A stretch of 64,000 nt of DNA from Wallemia ichthyophaga EXF-994 (GCF_000400465.1 NW_008806297.1:34096-98095), one strand, 5' to 3'. Numbered from the stretch's first letter, positions 31,252-43,617 are shown. Numbers and translations: made by a program. Notes: a model not told the origin generated them from the sequence alone.

Positions 31252-32663
31252 ATGGACCACATCGACCAAGGTGACATGGCAGATCTCAGTGAGACGAATG
31301 GGCTAGGATTACCGATAAGGAAAAAGAGGAATTTTAAAAATCTGCAGCTGTCAGTGGAAGAGAAGAAATCGATACCCAAGGAGAAGGAGAAAGCTAAAGG
31401 GGAAGAGAGGTTGAAGGAGGACAAGGGAGAATTGCAGCAGGCGCATTCACAGCAGTCGCAGCAACCACATCCAATGCCACCGCCTCAACGCAAAAACAGA
31501 CCACCGCCTCTACAGCCAGCATCGACGAATACGCCAATGTATCAATCACCAGAGGACGATCTCAGTGAGAGAATAGCGTTGCTCGATCCAACTGGTCAGA
31601 AGGAAATAAGGGGTGATGAACTCAAAGTTCTTGATGAGCTGGGTTCTGGAAATGGTGGTACAGTGTCGAAAGTTGTCCACGAGCCTAGCAACACGACGAT
31701 GGCGAAGAAGACAATCCTCATTGAAAGCCAATCACCAATTCGCAGACAAATACTGCGCGAGTTACAAATACTGCATCACTGTCATTCTGACTACATAATT
31801 GAATTCTACGGTGCGTATTTAGAGGGACCGCACATATGTATGTGTATGGAATATATGGATAGAGGGTGGGGAATATATACAGAAAACACAAAGAACGCAT
31901 CTAATACACCCAAAACAGCTCCCTTGATCGCATTATACGCAAACATGGACCAGTATCATACGATGTTTTTGGTCAAATCGCTTTGAGTGTCCTGCGCGGG
32001 TTGACATATCTGTATGATGTGCATAGGATCATCCACAGAGACGTTAAACCGTCAAACATACTAATAAACTCAAAGGGACAGATAAAATTATGTGATTTTG
32101 GCGTTAGCGGGGAGCTTATCAACTCGATAGCAGATACCTTTGTAGGTACATCAACCTACATGTCTCCGGAGCGTATCCAGGGCGCACAATATACCGTCAA
32201 GTCAGATGTGTGGAGTTTAGGAATTACCATGATAGAGATAGCGCTTGGTAGATTCCCATTTGCAGATGTGGAAGAGGAAGAGAGTGAGGAGGAGGGTAGA
32301 GAGGATGATCTGACGCTGAATGCCAACTCAACGCTGAGTCCATCGAATGCTACAAGGCCTAGGGCTTCTTCAAGAGCAGGAACTACTATAGGAGTTACTC
32401 AAGGTGTTGCTATGAAGCAGTCGGTGAAAACACACGCGCCCAAGAAGAAGACAAAGGGGGTAATGTCGATACTTGATCTATTGCAATTTATAGTAAATGA
32501 GGATCCACCTAGGCTCACAAAGTTTGGGAAAAACGCACAAGATTTCGTCGACAAGTGCCTGATTAAGGATGTTAAATTACGACCAACACCAAAACAACTG
32601 CTCGAACAGAATTTAATCCAAGAAGCTTTAAAGAAGGAAATTAAATTAAATGAAATATTATAA
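31252..32663 (+). CDS. MAP kinase kinase (Ste7/Byr1/Fuz7-like)
   Basis: Dual-specificity kinase. Two exons, 31252..31865 and 31919..32663, with a 53-nt intron, total 452 residues. An N-terminal MAPK-docking D-site fits RKKRNFKNLQL (basic cluster then L-x-L). Kinase motifs: Gly loop ELGSGNGGTVSKV, Lys of MAKKTILIE, HRDVKPSNILIN, DFGVSGELI, activation site SIADT (Ser-x3-Th­r) then FVGTSTYMSPERIQG, and SDVWSLGITMIEIALGRFPF. An acidic/Ser-Thr-rich insert of about 70 residues sits before the MSILDLLQFIVNEDPP block, the position of the Pro-rich insert in MEKs. The docking site and activation loop resemble the pheromone/filamentation MAPKK class, but cell-wall or HOG assignment is not excluded. The ATG at 31276 is an alternative start. 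Confidence 0.9.
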
Positions 32664-34268
32664 ATTAATTAATCTAAATGATTTCAATAGCGTGCGGCTT
32701 GAGAATGGTGAATTGGTGGTAGATCATGTTCCCTTTGAGATGGTCGATAGTGGCAGGGGCGATGGTGACAGGCAGAGATACGTCGAGAATGGCGGTACCA
32801 TCACTAAAGCCACGCCTGTCCAACTCAAGCGCTCGATTTCCACCCAGCAATCAACACTACGTCAGCGACAGGATCAGCTTGCAAAAGAGAAGGAGAGCAA
32901 GAAAGCTGTATTGTTAGATACACCTCCTGCAACAGGAAGGAATGGCAAAGGAGGTAAAAGCATAGTGGGGATGGGAATGGGTGTCAAGAAACTACCTCAA
33001 CCTAAGCCTGCTTCTATTCCAACAACCTCAGCAGCTTCAACAACCTCAACAACCTCAACAACCTCAACAAACACAGAAGCTAACCCTCCAACGCCATCCA
33101 CACATCCGGATAAACTGGTTGAGTTGAAAACACGCGTCGTTCAACTCCTTGCGCTGAGATCAATGGAAGCGGGGGAGGTAGTTAGCAAGTTAGACGCACA
33201 TCCTCAAGACATCCAATACCTGCTCAGCCAAGTAGCCTACTCGCAGAAAACAATGCAGACATCCACCCCACTCTTTCACATCAAACATGAATTGTGGAAT
33301 GATGTACGGGTGGACGACTGGAGTGAGTACTCAGATTCAGAGAAACAGCAAGTGGCGGCAGCCGTGAGGCGCAAGACGGGCAAAATTAGTCAATGTATTG
33401 CTAGCACTGTTGCTCCGAGTAAGGACAAGGAGAGGGACAAGGAGAAAGACAAAGATGGCAAGAAAGCTGCACCTGCAAAAACAAGACAAAACCTTCTGCG
33501 TGCGTCTCAAGGAAAGAAGGTTAGCAGGTCACCGTCACCCGCCAATTCCAAGGCGATGCTTAATTCTAAGGATGCATCGTCTAGCGGTAAGGATAAGGAG
33601 AAAGACAAGGAGAAAGGCAAGGATGTAGACAAGGAAAAAGATAAGGGTAAGGAAAAGGACAAGGAGAAAGATAAGGATAAGGACAAGGACAAGGAGAAAG
33701 AAAAAGACACACAGTCATCAAATGGCTCAAGGAGTCCGAGTGTGCTCTCCGCGCACTCATCTTCAGCTGCTAGCAAGGATAGTGCAAAGAGAAAGCGCCA
33801 AGATGAAGCAGCGGAGGCAGCAAAAAATGTTACAGCCACTCAAACCAAGACAACAACCTCAAAGCGAATGAAGAAGGGTGAGTGAGGGTGGTTGATTTTA
33901 AGTGGTAAAGATGACTAACGATATCCCCAGATGAAAGTGCTACTCGATCGAAACAACGAAGCAAGATAGATTACACGTCGTCAGAAGATTCAGCAACACC
34001 ACCGCCACCAAAACCCAAGATGAAAGGGGTTGACAAGAGGCTGAACAATGATGAGAATTACAAACAACTATATCAGCAGTACCTGTCAGCAATGAACACG
34101 TTACAAACACAACATGCACTATATAAAGGGGAGTACGAAGGAACACATGACTTACCTACAATGTTACTGGGTGAAGGAGCAATACAGGCTTTAGTTATTG
34201 GAGTGAATGAAATGCACAAGCAACTAAATGAGATACGTCGTAAAGATATGCAAAGAAATGGAGAATAA
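32650..34268 (+). CDS. ELL1: RNA polymerase II elongation factor ELL
   Basis: ELL raises the elongation rate of RNA polymerase II (with Eaf1 in fungi). Two exons, 32650..33877 and 33931..34268, total 521 residues. The hallmark ELL block lies near residues 155-240: LKTRVVQLLALRSMEAGEVV, then DIQYLLSQVAYSQ, LFHIKHELWNDVRVDDWSEY. The N-terminal part (VRLENGELVVDHVPF) fits the short beta-rich start of fungal ELLs. A highly charged Lys-Asp/Lys-Glu repeat and an SPSPANS region follow. The C-terminal occludin-like helical region is NYKQLYQQYLSAMNTLQ...MHKQLNEIRRKD. The start is uncertain: the ATG at 32650 lies 14 nt inside the MAPKK reading frame, and the next in-frame ATG is at 32740 (MVDSG). Confidence 0.88.
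33587..33713 (+). repeat. Minisatellite-like tract encoding KDKEK repeats in ELL
   Basis: Imperfect tandem copies of AAGGACAAGGAGAAAGAC-like units encode alternating Lys-Asp and Lys-Glu. The coding frame is kept throughout. Such tracts commonly vary in length between strains. Confidence 0.75.
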
Positions 34269-34349
34269 AGATTATACCAAATTCAAGATGAATAGTTTGA
34301 ATAGTTTACAACAGTGATTACTGGGTACATATTTACAAATATATACACG

Positions 34350-35207
34350 TTAGATGCTAACTAAATGTTCAATGTCAGTTGGTGAGTTGTGTGATAGATT
34401 AGATTCAGTGAGACCTATGCATATGTCAGGGAGGTCATCAAGATGAGAATTTTCTTGAGGTTTTGTGGGTAATTGGACGAGCATCGAGAGGCTAATTGTA
34501 GGGTTAGAGACGTTGTTTTTTATGGGAGGAGGGAGTGATTTGACGGGATTTTCGAGTTGCAGTCTGCGCTGTCTTTCATCCTCTTGACGTTGACGTGAGA
34601 GATCCGCGAGGGCTTGAAGACGTTGTCTGCGCTCGTATTGGTCGTCTCTGCCTCTGTAAATTGGGGGCCAGAATCTGGATCTCGGTTTAGAGAAAAGGGC
34701 GAGACGAGCAGCGGCGCTTAGCCAGCCGGGGCTGGGATTATTTTCATCGTTAGAGTTGTCAGAAGATTGTAAAATATGAGTCATGGATTGCGGGACCGAG
34801 ATTGTCGCAGCGAAAGGTCTTTGATAATCGACATTTGAGCGAGAGTCTTTATCAATAAAAACCTCAAACAACTCGGGTTTATTGCCTAAATTGTTTATAT
34901 TTGACATTTCAGTGGAGTTGTTGGGATGATCAGTGTGATTGGTGAAGAAAGGGAAAATGCGGGGTTGATCGGTGGGTAAACCAAGGTGGAGTGCTCTTCT
35001 ACGTAAATACCAAGTGCGTAAAATTAAACCAGAGGAAACAGCCAATAAGATGGCAATAACGATCAAGAAAATGATGATGAATAGTTGATGGGTCTGTTGT
35101 GTTTTGAATTTTTAAATATTATTAAAATTAAAATAAATACTCACAGTTTGACCATCATCATTATTCTCATGTCCATTTGTATGTTGCCTTGCAAGTAATT
35201 CCATCAT
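34350..35207 (-). CDS. Single-pass membrane protein, unknown
   Basis: Two exons, 35207-35145 and 35093-34350, with a 51-nt intron, total 268 residues. A short polar N-terminus (MMELLARQHTNGHENNDDGQ) is followed by one strong membrane segment at about 23-45 (LFIIIFLIVIAILLAVSSGLI). A basic RTWYLRRRALHLG then suggests a cytoplasmic C-terminus. The tail has SPGWLSAAARLALFSKPRSRFWPP and a coiled-coil-like, Arg/Gln-rich stretch (YERRQRLQALADLSRQRQED). No family recognised. It is divergent from the kinesin gene with 98 bp between the start codons. Confidence 0.7.
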
Positions 35208-35230
35208 CTCATTGTTCAATTCAAACCATT

Positions 35231-35270
35231 AAATATAACCAAATATAATTAAATATAATTAAATATTATT
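35231..35270. repeat. Tandem AAATATAATT decamers in a divergent promoter
   Basis: Four adjacent ten-base units (aaatataacc, aaatataatt, aaatataatt, aaatattatt) fill almost half of the 98 bp between the membrane-protein start and the kinesin start. AT-rich helical-repeat spacing (about 10 bp) would favour bent or nucleosome-excluding DNA. Function is inferred only. Confidence 0.6.
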
Positions 35271-35305
35271 GAATATTATAAACATTATTCAGTAAACACG
35301 AGAAC

Positions 35306-38300
35306 ATGTCCTCATCCAATAAACCACTCACCTCTGTCAAAGTGGCTGTCAGGATTAGGCCAACAACCACTCAAGACTCCCATTTAATTCCTTCAAGATG
35401 GCAGAATTCTGTCGTTGAACCTTCCTCCAATTCCTCAATCAACATCCACAATTCCTCCTTCTCCTTTGATAGGGTACACGGACCTTCTGACACTCAAAAC
35501 ACTATCTACAACGACAACGTTGATAATCTCGTAAATAGCTTTGTTGATGGTTACAACGTTACTATCCTCGCGTACGGCCAAACTTCCTCGGGTAAATCCT
35601 ATACCATGGGTACTTGCATCTCAGACAGCGCACATGATACCTCAATCGACTCATCTACCGGTATCGTCCCTAGGGCAGTGGATCACATCTTCCACTCTCT
35701 CGATTCCAAAGGCGTCGACTTCTCCCTCAAAAACTCTTTTGTTGAAATCTACAATGAAGATTTAGTCGACCTACTTGGCCCAATTGGTGTTGAAAGACCT
35801 CCCGTTACGATCAGAGAAGCTTCCAATGGTACCATCATTTGGTCCGGTTTGAGAGAACCCCATGTTGCCTCCTCACAGGATGTTCTCAACAACTTATATA
35901 CCGGTTCCAACGTCCGCCAAACGAACGAGACTGAGATGAACGCTAAATCCTCTCGCTCTCACGCCATCTTCTCTTTAACTCTCACCCAGAAGAAGTACGT
36001 CGGTCCAGGTCATCCTCCTCAATCATCTCCTAATCCTCCTTCCACTCCTCGCTCTCGACCTTCTTCAAGTATTGCTCAAAGGGTCGCTTCCCCTTCGTTT
36101 AATCGTCCTTCAACTCCTACTTCTTCTTTCAAATCTGGCTTGCGTCCACCATCTAGTATGAGCAACAGATCTCCATCACCAGCTAAAAAACCCATCCAAG
36201 ATGAAGATGATGGTAATTACATTACAATTACTTCTAAATTTCATTTCGTCGATTTAGCTGGTTCTGAAAGATTAAAAAGAACAGCTGCTGAGGGTGCTAG
36301 AGCTAGTGAAGCTATATCCATCAATTCTGGTTTACTCGCACTCGGTAATGTTATCAGCGCTCTCGGTGACCCTTCTAAAGCCAGAGCAAAAACTTATATA
36401 CCATACAGAGACTCAAAGTTAACCCGCCTCCTACAAGACAGCTTAGGTGGCAATGCTCAAACCACTATGATTGCCTGTGTTAGTCCTGCAGAGTACAATA
36501 CAAGCGAAACCATAAATACTCTCAAGTACGCCAATAGAGCTAGGAATATAAAAAACAAGGCTGAAGTTAATCAAGTTGATGCTGGTTGGGAGGACATTGA
36601 ATGGTTACAAAGTACTGTCACAAAGCTGAGAAAGGAATTGGGTACCCTCAGAGCAGGTAAGATACCTGACACCTCAAGCTCCACCAACTCTTCTAAAGAA
36701 CAAGTCGAACATCTAGAAAACAAATATGAAGAGTCTACTTCTGAACTGGAAAACTTACGCTTACAACTCTCTAACGCCGAAGATTCTCCAAATGTACAAC
36801 AGAAAGCTTCATCGTTTGCAGAAATGGTAGCACCGGTGATTGAGGAGTATGAGCGTACTATAAATACACTAGAATCTGAACTTAAGCTGACAAAAGCTGC
36901 CGTTAGTCATACCAACATGGTTTACTCCGAAAGAGAGAGTGAATTTGATGAGCTTGCCGATAGAGAGGCGAACCAGACTAATCTAATTGAACAACTTCAT
37001 GGGAGGTTGCAAAAGTTGATCACTCGAGAGTCCACCACTGAAGCTTACGTTAAGGACCTTGAGAGTCAGCTCAAGGTTTTAACAGAAGGCGACGAAAGCT
37101 CTGCCGCTGCTCTCGCTGATATCAGGAAAGAACTCGCCAAACACCGTGAATTAGAATCTAAGAATGAGCAATACATACTCGATGTCGAGAGTAAGCTGAA
37201 TGGTGTTGAGCATCTCAATTCTGGTTTGGTTGAAAAGGTGGAGATGCTCGAGAAAGAGGCACATGAGCGTGATGAGCAGCTTGAGCAACTTGAACTACGC
37301 CTCAATTTATATAACGACGGTGATGACAGTAAGGCTATTCTTGCTACAGTCGACAAAACCAACGCGAAGCATGCACATATGGAGGTTAGACTAGAGGAAT
37401 TAATCAACGAGAGGGAAAAACTGTTTGAAGAGAGCACCATACTGAGAACAACCGCTGAGCAAGAAGGTTTTGCACGTAATGATGCCCTTAGACGTCTTGG
37501 GGAAGTGGAGTCTGAAAAGACAAAGATCGCAACTGCGTTCAAATTGGAAGGTGGAAAGATAAACACCAATGGCATTGGTAATGGTGTTAAAGAGATAACA
37601 CCTCCAAATACGCCAGGCCAGAGTCAATCACAAGATGAACATATTCTCAAATCTGAATTGGTAGAATTGAGAGTTGAATTACAGAAAATACAAATGTTGC
37701 ACAAAAAAACACTCAACGAGTTAGACACCCTTCAATCCAGATATCGCGATGCATTGAAGGAGATTGGTGAATTAACTGGACAAATTGAAGAGCATAAATT
37801 AATCAACACCAACGAAGATGGTGTTATCGCGACTGGTTCTCAACCTGCAACTCACATAGTTGACCAATCAACTGGAAAATTGAGAAGAAAGTTATCGTTT
37901 GAGTCTGGTGGTATAACTTTGCCATCTGGATCTGGAGCAGTGAAGGATGTAAAACGAAACAGTATTTCTATTCCACGCAGAAATTCACTGCAGAATTTAC
38001 AATCACCAACCAATTTGGCAAGGACATCGGCTTTTTTTGGTCGTCAGCCCCTCGTAACAGGAGGTGGGAATGGAGGGGCGACGACATCGGCAGCGACATC
38101 CGCAACAACACCAGCAACAAGCTCAATGACACCAGCGACAAGCTCAACACCCCCACCATCAGCACCTCCAACAACCCAAAAAGGAAATGGACATGCGCGT
38201 ACACCCTCCTTGTTATTATCCCAGGAATTATCCTCGCATCGTCAATCGCGTTCGAGCTGGGCAGGTCCTCCGTCACCAGGAGTCAGTCCTCGACTTAGCA

Positions 38301-40420
38301 TGAACAATTCGCCTTCAAGGAGTATTGAAAGTCTTGAAAGAGAAATTCAAACACTTCAAAAGACTCTCAAGGATAGAGATGACGAGATTGACATGCTTGA
38401 AAAGGAGATTCCTCAGTTGAAGAGGGCTAGTAGTGCTAAGGAGGTCGAGGGCACAGGCAGTGATGTCGCGTTTGAAAGTCACAGTCACAGTCACAGTGAT
38501 GTTGACGGTGATAAAGACGCGGACATCAAACAAGAGCATATCGCTCGTTTCAATGAGTTGATGACGTACGTGTACCTTCATGATATCAACTCAACTCACA
38601 ACATACAGCTCCATGGCAATTAAGGAGTCTGCCCATAGTGAACAGATTGAGCGACTGAAAAGTTCATACGACCTCGAAAAGCGTCAGAATGAAGACTTGA
38701 AGTCGCTTACCAAGATGCAGATTACCAACATGTCTACCGAAGTAGAAGCTTACAGAAATCAACTCGAAGGACGCGACAATGAACTCAAGAAATTGGAGGA
38801 GAGTCTCGAAGAAGCCGAGAAGGAGTTCACTACAGCAAAAAAGACATTAACAGACGCCCACTCCATCGAGCTTGCCAGTGTCAAAGCTAAACACCAAGAG
38901 GTCCTCTACAACACCAACTTGGAATACGATAAGATGTCTAACAAGACAGAGAAAGACGTTGAGCGTGAAAGTCTTATAGAAAAGATCAAGATGTCCCACG
39001 AGAATTCACTCAACGGAATCAAAAAGGAGTATAAAGAAGTTGTCAATGTACTCAAATCTTCCAACGAAAGTCTTATTAAGGAGGTTGAAGAAGTGAAGAA
39101 CAGGATGACATCCAATCACGAAGAAACTATAAGCGAGCTACGCAGAAAACAAAAAGATGAATTAGAGAGAGCATCACTTTTGGCAAGTGACGCTCAAAGC
39201 GAGATGCACGACGAGTATGCAAAAGTCATCGAGGGTATGAGGAAGGAGTATGATGAGAAGGTTGTCAGCGATCGTGAACGCCAAGATGTTGCAAACCCGC
39301 TGGAGGAGGAGTTGCGATTTGTGAAGGAGAGTATGCAAGGACAACAAGTTGAGACCATCAAGCTCAAGGAGCAGCTTAGTAACGCTGATGCTGAGAGGGA
39401 CGAACGCGCAGGAAATGCTGACGAGGTTGCTGCTTTGAGATCACAGCTGCAAATGCAAAAGGAGCGTAACGAAAGTGATCAGAAGAACTTTGCGGAAGCT
39501 CTCCAGACGATCGAAGGTGCCATCAACGAGAGAGATAGTCTGCAGGTCGAGAGAGATGAACTACAGGCTGAAGTGAACGACTTTACATCGCGCAACAACT
39601 CGTATGAATACCAACAACTCGAACTGACACGATCGAAGGAGGAAATCTCATCCCTCACGCATGACAGATTACGTTTGGAGAGTGCGTTGAAGGACTACGA
39701 AAATGTCAGAATGAAGGAGAACGAGTTACAATCGCCGGTTTTAATAGATGCAGCACCAAAGTCTCCACGTTTGTCTAGAGGCAACTCAGGCGGATCTAAT
39801 GTTCCGCCTCCGACACCGCCACCGTCGATACCCCCACCGCCACCACCTCAGAACGGTAAGCAGAGACAGTCGACGTCATCACGTCCGGAGAGTGCAGCAA
39901 GCATCCGCTCGCAGAATGAGATGCACCCAGAAAGTATCAAGCAGCTGGAGGAAGCTGAGCAGCAGATAAAGACGCTTACCAAGCAACTCGACCACTGCGA
40001 GGCGGATCTCCAGGCGAACATCGATCTCGTGCAGACGTTGGAGAATGCATTGATGGGTGAGTGACCATGCTTAATTACCTAATTTTGCTGACAGACTTAC
40101 AGACTCAGAGAGATCTCTAAGAAAGGCGCGCGTGAACATGAACGATCTGGTTAAGGACAGAGACATGGCGACAGCGCAAGTCACCCAACTGCGACAAGAG
40201 ATCGATAGCAAACAGCAGGAGATCGATAGTACCAGACACAGCGTCGTCGAGGAGAGGAGACAGTCTGCACTCAAGCTCGACCAGGAGAGGTCGCAGAGAG
40301 ACAGAGCCAGAGCCCAGCTCGAGCAGCGTGTCGAAGACATGCAGAAAAGAAGTGGGTTTGAGTTGTTGATTTGTTCCCGCTGACCCACATCCCACAGAAA
40401 GCAAATTGCGTTGCTTCTAA
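35306..40420 (+). CDS. Kinesin-4 / KIF4-type chromokinesin
   Basis: Plus-end microtubule motor. Exons 35306..38565, 38609..40056, 40103..40351, 40398..40420, total 1659 residues. The N-terminal motor has SVKVAVRIRP, P-loop AYGQTSSGKSYTMGT, switch I NAKSSRSHAIFSLTL, switch II HFVDLAGSERLKRTAAEG, and a neck YANRARNIKNKAEVNQ, which is kinesin-4-like (RARNIKNK). A Ser/Pro-rich insert of about 85 residues separates switch I from switch II. Long coiled coils follow (LEHLENKYEESTSELENL; LERLKSSYDLEKRQNEDL), broken by Ser/Thr-rich and PPPPTPPPS-like spacers. The tail ends SKLRCF; the last coding exon is 23 nt. Expected roles are spindle midzone and chromosome-arm function, by family. Confidence 0.92.
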
Positions 40421-40857
40421 TTTTGTCGCAGCGTTGTGAAATCACCGAATACTTTAAACTTTGTACTATATTTATTTCTTTCCTTTCCTTCATGCTACAT
40501 TCTAGACGCTCAGCATGACGTTAGCAAAGTGCAAAGATTTACTGATTGTTGTATCAGATTCTCTTTCTTCGCCGTCCAAAATAAGCATCGGCAAAATCAC
40601 TGATGATAATTAAATCTGATTATTTGTTAAGACGATACATGTTTAAACTGCGTCCATCAATACTTCTTAAAGCATGAGGAGTCAAAGGCGGTGCTGAATT
40701 TACTGGGAACATTTCTTGACTAGCGTCTTAATTTCTGAATTTTTGGTGAACCTCAATTACATTGAACCACCTCACTGTGCTGTTACGCACCTGCCCTGCA
40801 GGTCAGCTCTGCCCGTTTTAGCTGACAAATATGTAATAAAGGAAATCGTATGTACAT
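40421..40857. other. Intergenic, kinesin 3' end to tRNA-Ser
   Basis: 437 bp with no coding potential. Contains the kinesin 3' UTR and the 5' flank of the tRNA. Nothing else recognised. Confidence 0.5.
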
Positions 40858-40946
40858 GTCAGTTTGGCCGAGTGGTTAAGGCGCTTGACTCGAACGGCGA
40901 AATCAAGTTCTCTTTGGGATCACAGGTTCGAATCCTGTAGCTGACG
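40858..40946 (+). tRNA. tRNA-Ser (anticodon CGA) with a 7-nt intron
   Basis: The acceptor stem GTCAGTT pairs with AGCTGAC; discriminator G (typical of Ser). D arm GCCGAGTGGTTAAGGC; anticodon stem CTTGA/TCAAG with anticodon CGA at 40891-40893. Seven bases, CGGCGAA at 40895-40901, interrupt the loop at the canonical 37/38 position. A type II variable arm (TCTC-TTT-GGGA) and T arm ACAGG-TTCGAAT-CCTGT complete a class II tRNA. Confidence 0.95.
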
Positions 40947-41092
40947 AATATTTTTGACTTCGGCACCAATTTATGGACAGCCTGTTATACTTGTGCATTT
41001 GGACGTCTTCTGTGCAGCGTCGTAATCCTCACTTACTTTATGCACATCACTCGCGATCGTGACACGTTACAGGATTTATACATTATAATACA

Positions 41093-42816
41093 CTACACAG
41101 TACTGTCGATAAGGTTTAGCAGGAGGGAGCCTCCCAGTGCGAATCCCACCAACGATAACGTGACTGCGTTCAATAGCCACATATAATGCCTTCGCTGAGA
41201 GGCTCGCTGGTGTGTGCGCAAGGCTGAGCGCCCGACTTCCAGCTCAATCGCGTCGCTGCGCCATGGCCTGGAGAAGGGCAGATTGAACGAGTGGAGTACA
41301 GCGTTGACAAGCTCGGAGCCGTCGAGGAAGGGCAGCGGGAGCATGTTGACCATGCCAAAGGTCACCGAGAGTGTAATGATGTAGTTTGCGAGTGTTGAGA
41401 GAAGGTAGATCAAGTACTCCGGCATCAGTGCGGGATATCGAGATGCGTAGTCTGACACTTTCACTGAGGTTGTGTCAGCCAGCTCCGCTACATCCGCTGC
41501 ACCCACAAGTCTCCCACAGAAAGCGCTTGCTGCTCTGGACAACAACGCTTTCCCGCTCATTCTCCTTCCCGAGGTATCCAATGCGCAGCATGTGTGACAG
41601 CGGGTGAGGGCGCACACACACGGACTTCTCCTCGTCTGTTTCCAGACAGTTTACGGGTTCTCCCAGCATCACTTCGGATGGATCTAAACAGGCTTCGCGG
41701 TTGGCAAGCAGAGTTGCCTGGTGGGCTACAAAACAACCCGCACCGCTTACAGCCTCCTCTAAGCTGGCGCTCCGGCAGCATGATGTTTCTGAGGCTGTTG
41801 GAGTGCTCTTGTGAGTGGAGGCCTCCATCAGGACGACTCCACTTACAGTTGAACACAGCTAAATCGACTAACCAAGCGTAATGGCTTTTTGGCTCCTTGG
41901 TTCTCGACAAAAGATAATCGTCCCAAATATCCACGTCCATCTCATCTACATCACTGGGCCTACCTAAATTAACCGTGTCTATAGACGTAATTATAGCGGC
42001 GGGATGTATATACCCATAGAGCTTATTTTTCTGTGCTTTAGTTAGCGACGTATCCCGTGCCATCCCGAGAAAACCTCAAGGACACTTTCGAGTCACAGCC
42101 TACCTCCGAAATCTCAGTGACAGATCTGCCATAGTCACCAACGTAGATGAAAAGCTGATCGCTGCAAATATACGCAGCCACACTCAGTAGCAGCGCTAGG
42201 ATAAAGTTGTGGTAAGCGCCTGCGCAAATGATCCTGGCGCGAGGCCTGAGGGATATGTTTGCCAGCTGCGATTGGGATAGGGCAACGAATGCTCCTGGTA
42301 TAAACGGAAATGCTACGGCCACACCTGCAGATACTATATCGACGCTTTCACTATAGATAATATTAGTCTGCCCTACGCAACGCAATGCAACCTACTATAG
42401 CGCCGCCAAGGCATGACCGGCCTCGTGGAATACTTGCACGACCACAAAGGCAAGGAGGAAAATGGGTAGGTCGGATAGCGGGTTTGTCCAGCCTGGCAGC
42501 TGGGGTGGGTCAAACGAGCGCGTCTATCGCGTATGACACTCACGACTGGCTTGATGATGAGATTCTCGGCGAGAGACTCGGATTCACGCCCTTCTGCATA
42601 CCGTCTTGCGTGTAGATGCGCTGATGCGCCTCTGAATAAATTATAGAGCGCCTTGATAACGCTGGAGGAGTCCTTGAGAACAACTGCGGCGGTGAAGAAT
42701 GCGGATGATATCGAGATGAGCACGCCTAGATCATAACTTTGCCGGATGAAACCCTTGTATTTACTCCCAGCGAGCACCTCCAGCCGCCGCGTGCTCATGA
42801 ATTCGAATCTTCTCAT
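41093..42816 (-). CDS. STP1: Site-2 protease (S2P) intramembrane zinc metalloprotease
   Basis: Cleaves membrane-bound SREBP-type transcription factors. Exons from the 3' end: 41093-41463, 41507-41794, 41847-42030, 42104-42350, 42396-42499, 42544-42816; 488 residues with this start. The catalytic motif VVVQVFHEAGHALAAL (HExxH) sits in a membrane segment. The partner Asp is in NMLPLPFLDGSELV near the C-terminus, the standard S2P pair. A central Cys-rich luminal part (SSETSCCRSASLEEAV...GCF) aligns with the human TECC..SLTDVCF region. The introns are 43-73 nt. The 5' end is incomplete: the open frame continues upstream to about 42936 and encodes LKHSYL-like sequence shared with human S2P, so a first exon carrying the N-terminal membrane segment probably lies in 42937-43200. 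Confidence 0.88.
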
Positions 42817-42936
42817 TTTGATGTTGGCGTAGAGGGGTAAGAAACGATGGCGCGATGTGATGAAATGTCGCGGCAAATCACGCTCATTGAGGTACGAGTG
42901 TTTTAATCGCACTTGGCGGTATCTTTTGCAGCGTGA

Positions 42937-43617
42937 TGTGCTGGTGGGATTGTTTTATAAACCGGTTTGAGCTACGCGCTCTATATTATCGATATTTGCA
43001 AGTACGTTGGACTGCGTATCGTATGCACACCATTTGCACGCTGACCCAGTCAGTCTTGGCTATAGCAAGGCAGCAAGATATCGTTCTTACCTGCAAATGT
43101 AAATATCTGACGTTCAGTGTATCATTGCTTAAATTCATGTGCTCAATTGGTTCTCATAAAAGTTTCACCTGTGGAGGCTAAACTTGCTGTAAAGATCTAA
43201 CATCAGGATAAAATGCATACGAATTTCCAATATAACATTTACTTTAATTGTCTAGAGCAATTCTATGTGGTTTTGAACAGTAAATCTCTAATTATAATGT
43301 AATCTTTCTTTACAGCGACTGCATGATTATAACATTGTACTCGGTATGACGAAATGAGTGGCTTCCACAAGTTATTAAAGGCAAAAATAAAAGATTGGAC
43401 TGTGTTCTTGCCCTTCAAAACCCGCAATACTCCTAAATCGCGACTTTTCCGAATTAAACGAAGCATTAATTGAAATTTTCTAGCTTCGTGAAACGAAAAT
43501 AAGATACATTTATTTCTGAACCTGGCGAAAACCCGGCAAACTACCGCAATGATTAATTGGATTTTTCAAGATTGCACAGTTTTGATTTGGGTTATACAAA
43601 AACAGTCTGTAATCATC
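42937..43617. other. Intergenic region before tRNA-Val
   Basis: About 680 bp. It probably contains the missing first exon of the S2P gene (a TTGCAG|GTAAGAAC donor-like site occurs on the minus strand near 43091). No independent gene is supported. Confidence 0.35.
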
